A stretch of DNA of 40,546 bases from a virus: the IMG/VR virus record IMGVR_UViG_3300037258_001220, positions 1-40,546 of that record; one strand, written 5' to 3'. This document shows positions 38,709 to 40,546 of this stretch, in pieces. Numbering within the stretch: the first letter of the stretch is position 1; each line of letters opens with the position of its first letter. The position numbers and the translations under genes were made by a program. Under the pieces are notes generated by a model that ran no database searches, had not been told where the DNA came from, and saw only the letters and a list, made by a program, of their open reading frames with translations.

Positions 38709-39284
38709 GTGACCGAGCAAAATTCCAGCCAACCAGCGAGAGGATATCTTGAGGTTGGCACAAGTGGCGACGGTGAAGTGGTAGTCAATCATCCGGACTT
38801 AGAGCCGGATGAAAGCGGAGTGGGGCACATCGTTTTCTCGGTGGATGAGGCGAACAACCTGGCTCATTTGCTGCAGGTTAAAGCGGTTGAGGCTCGACAC
38901 GAGAAGGAAGAAAAACGCCGGGAAGACGCGGCGGCGATTCCTGTTGATCGAAGCGCCAGGGAGCTCGCAAGCGGAGAGTCGGTGCCAACCGATCAAAGTC
39001 ATGCGGAGCTGAAGGAAAATGGCCAGCAGAAAGACTATGTGGTCCTCTCTGCTGCCGAGCGCGCCAAGGGCTTCGTGCGGCCGTATCGGGATGCATATCG
39101 GCATTTGACTTGCGGCAAGATCACCACTATGGGCCGCGCGATTGCTGAGACGTACGCTCGCGATCCCACCTTCTACAGCGGGACGTTCTGCACAACCTGC
39201 GTCGGACATTTCCCTGTCGGCGAAAACGGTGAGTTTGTCTGGTACGAGATGAACGGGACCACGGGCGCAAAGGTCGGTACTTAG
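38709..39284 (+). CDS. Hypothetical protein with conserved C-terminal domain
   Basis: A 191-residue product from GTG 38709; a TTG 15 bases earlier is possible. The middle is acidic and low in complexity. The C-terminal 80 residues (YVVLSAAERAKGFVRPYR, then MGRAIAETYARDP and a TFCTTC pair) form a domain I have the impression of having seen alone in other phage and mobile-element proteins. The CxxC may bind zinc. GC content is lower than in its neighbours. It ends seven bases before the convergent regulator gene. Confidence 0.55.
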   Translation: MTEQNSSQPARGYLEVGTSGDGEVVVNHPDLEPDESGVGHIVFSVDEANNLAHLLQVKAVEARHEKEEKRREDAAAIPVDRSARELASGESVPTDQSHAELKENGQQKDYVVLSAAERAKGFVRPYRDAYRHLTCGKITTMGRAIAETYARDPTFYSGTFCTTCVGHFPVGENGEFVWYEMNGTTGAKVGT

Positions 39285-39291
39285 GCGCCGG

Positions 39292-39474
39292 CTATTTGAG
39301 TTCGGGGTAGAGCTTTTTGGCGACGGCCTGGCGGATGACGGTGGAGCGGTCGGTACGCTCCTTTTTGGCCAGGAAATCGAGGCGGCGGAGATCTTCGACG
39401 GGGAAGCGGACGGCGACGAGCTTGGTCTCGCCGGAGAGAGTTTTCTCCTGAATCAACCTTTTGGGCCGGGGCAT
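39292..39474 (-). CDS. Ribbon-helix-helix regulator
   Basis: A 60-residue protein on the - strand. The pattern TKLVAVRFPVEDLRRLDFLA then RTDRSTVIRQAVAKKL, given in parts (ETKLVAVRFPVEDLRRL; DRSTVIRQAV), is the strand and two helices of a CopG/Arc-type repressor. ATG 39474 is chosen because the promoter -10 ends six bases before it. The alternative start at 39510 would place the promoter in the coding region. It faces away from the integrase and probably controls itself and the integrase through the shared region. Confidence 0.8.
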   Translation of the reverse strand: MPRPKRLIQEKTLSGETKLVAVRFPVEDLRRLDFLAKKERTDRSTVIRQAVAKKLYPELK

Positions 39475-39480
39475 GGAAGC

Positions 39481-39510
39481 ACGATAGAAGGACGTAACCT
39501 GCGTTGTCAA
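39481..39510 (-). promoter_or_regulatory. Promoter of the RHH gene (leaderless)
   Basis: On the - strand TTGACA (39510-39505) is a perfect -35. An 18-base spacer leads to the -10 TATCGT (39486-39481). The predicted first base of the mRNA is at or next to the A of ATG 39474, so the transcript has no leader, like lambda cI from PRM. Confidence 0.7.
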
Positions 39511-39526
39511 TTGGCGGTTACCGGAG
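39506..39526 (+). repeat. Seven-base tandem repeat (GTCAATT type)
   Basis: Units GTCAATT, GGCGGTT, ACCGGAG. This is a diverged relative of the 33186-33220 repeat and overlaps the -35 of the RHH promoter. Confidence 0.4.
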
Positions 39527-39544
39527 TTTGTAGCTGTATCACAT

Positions 39545-39562
39545 TGTTATACGGTGTTATAC
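39545..39562 (+). promoter_or_regulatory. Tandem TGTTATAC operator-like sites
   Basis: Two TGTTATAC copies start exactly ten bases apart (39545 and 39555) in an AT-rich island between the RHH gene and the integrase. A one-turn spacing suits cooperative binding of RHH dimers. Confidence 0.5.
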
Positions 39563-39613
39563 AAATACAAGATATAAAGAAAGTCAAGGTGCGGGTTTTC
39601 CGGCGGGTTGTCC

Positions 39614-39626
39614 GAACGTACCGTTC
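39614..39626 (+). promoter_or_regulatory. Inverted repeat before the integrase
   Basis: GAACG-TAC-CGTTC lies directly before the integrase ribosome site AAGGAGG (39628-39634). It could be an operator or an integrase arm site. The attP core should also lie near here. Confidence 0.4.
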
Positions 39627-39637
39627 AAGGAGGGACG

Positions 39638-40546
39638 GTGGCGGCGTACAATCGGCGGTCTCAGGAAATTTATATAGAAAAGCACACCCAGGGGCACGTG
39701 GATTGCCCTGTGTGCGCAGGGACCCACTTATCCATGTATCAGGCTCTAACTCCGGATTTACCCTTTCCGCTGGCTTTCAAGCTTTGGATGCAAAGACGCA
39801 CAGTCGAAACCGACCTGGCCGATCCCGATGCGGGGTTTGAGCAGGACAGCGGCTACTGGGCGCCGGACACGCTGCGCGATTACTGGACCAACTTCGAGGC
39901 GCTGAAGATCTTCTTCCAAAAGCCGATCGGGAAGATCAAGCCGGACGATCTGTTCCGGTATCAGAATGCGCGGCGCCGCAATGCGCCGAGCCCGGACGGG
40001 GAGTACCGCTGCCTGCGCATGAGCACGCGCTCTGGCGCCGAGGCCAAGCGGCCGACAGTGCGGGGTAAGTTTGCCACGCGCGAAGAGGCTGAAGCCTTTG
40101 TGGAGGCGCACGCGGAAGGCGACGAAGAGGATTGGGCGATCCGGCAGACGTTGTGGGCTTACCGCGCCGGGAACAACTGCATTCGCAAAGAGGTGGCGCT
40201 GCTGATCCGGATTCTGAAGGCGGCGCGGCTGTGGGGCGAAGAGGAAGAGCGGCAGTTTCAGCGGCTGCGTCCGGTGGATTGCGACCTGGATTTTGCGATG
40301 ACGGTGCCGGAGCAGCACAGGTTGCTGCACGTGGGCGGGTCGCGGCCGGAGCTGCAGTACGCCTACCAGTATGCGATTGTGGCGCTGCAGTCGACGGCGG
40401 GGCCGAACGAGATGCGCTGGGTGAAGCTGGGCGGCGTGTTTGTGGAGGGGCTCAAGCCGAGGTTTCAGATTCCGCGGCGCGGGGCGAAAAATAAGCATCG
40501 GGCGCGGGAGATCCCGCTGGTGACGCGCGAGGCGGTGTGGGCGATG
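39638..40546 (+). CDS. Tyrosine recombinase (integrase), partial
   Basis: An open frame of 303 codons with no stop to the window edge. The GTG start is set by AAGGAGG four bases upstream. The N-terminus (HTQGHVDCPVCAGTHLS) is a short CxxC/His knuckle, then TPDLPFPLAFKLWM. Residues 60-110 are the SAM-like core-binding domain (DTLRDYWTNFEALKIFF). The catalytic domain begins near 245. ALQSTAGPNEMRWVKL takes the place of the usual TGxRxxE box, and GAKNKHRAREIPL is the strand with Lys. The later His, Arg and Tyr lie outside the window. It integrates and excises the phage. Confidence 0.88.
   Translation, partial: MAAYNRRSQEIYIEKHTQGHVDCPVCAGTHLSMYQALTPDLPFPLAFKLWMQRRTVETDLADPDAGFEQDSGYWAPDTLRDYWTNFEALKIFFQKPIGKIKPDDLFRYQNARRRNAPSPDGEYRCLRMSTRSGAEAKRPTVRGKFATREEAEAFVEAHAEGDEEDWAIRQTLWAYRAGNNCIRKEVALLIRILKAARLWGEEEERQFQRLRPVDCDLDFAMTVPEQHRLLHVGGSRPELQYAYQYAIVALQSTAGPNEMRWVKLGGVFVEGLKPRFQIPRRGAKNKHRAREIPLVTREAVWAM

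Noticed and set aside
39511-39840. 109-codon + frame across the regulatory region and integrase start
   Set aside because: It crosses operator-like sites and ends inside the integrase, whose own frame has a perfect ribosome site and conserved motifs.

Overview
The window is most of the genome of a temperate, tailed double-stranded DNA phage (or a prophage). It has HK97-type head genes and a long flexible or non-contractile tail of siphovirus type. The DNA is GC-rich, almost every gene lies on the + strand, and genes overlap by 1-4 bases (ATGA/GTGA junctions). The integrase amino terminus and the seven-base tandem repeats in the spacers point, by inference only, to a soil bacterium of the Acidobacteriota. 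I see no tRNA, rRNA, CRISPR array or insertion sequence.

Layout. 1-9164 is the early or accessory block: a ParB-like nuclease-fold protein with a histone-like lysine/alanine tail, many small zinc-finger or membrane proteins, a DUF6745-type protein with 30 tandem four-residue repeats and its small companion, a winged-helix replication initiator that appears to carry its own iteron origin inside its gene, and an XRE-type regulator. 9165-11215 is a transition zone with a good promoter, poorly conserved reading frames, an HNH nuclease and a possible cos region. 11216-16442 holds packaging and head genes (terminase small and large, portal, S49/ClpP-type head protease). 16579-21108 holds the capsid, a probable decoration protein, connectors, tail completion and tail tube.

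21109-23520 is the most unusual part. The tail-assembly chaperone gene (with a probable -1 frameshift) is surrounded by three small membrane or exported protein genes. Each follows the same promoter-like element (AAAGTGGYAG, exactly 22 bases, TAAGCT) and each ends in a related hairpin terminator. One of them also carries a 61-codon duplicate of the 3' end of the chaperone gene. These look like morons: independently expressed lysogeny cargo inserted into the late operon.

23521-36599 holds an HK97 gp10-like protein, the tape measure, distal tail proteins, a 1280-residue fibre-like protein, two further proteins that also have signal peptides, an NlpC/P60-like protein and the tail-tip protein. 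36606-38697 is the lysis and small-protein block: a Tlde1/DUF2778-like wall enzyme, a holin-like two-helix protein and a spanin-like coiled-coil protein. At the right end a ribbon-helix-helix repressor on the - strand, with a consensus-like promoter that should give a leaderless mRNA, faces away from a tyrosine recombinase that runs off the window. Because the integrase exits one end and early genes open the other, the window may be a permuted view of a circular map.

How it works together: the integrase and the two regulators (XRE, RHH) set lysogeny. The initiator and perhaps ParB serve replication or maintenance. Terminase with the HNH nuclease cuts and packages DNA through the portal into HK97-fold capsids. 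The tail genes follow in nearly standard order. The moron cassettes have promoters and terminators of their own and could be expressed when the late operon is silent.
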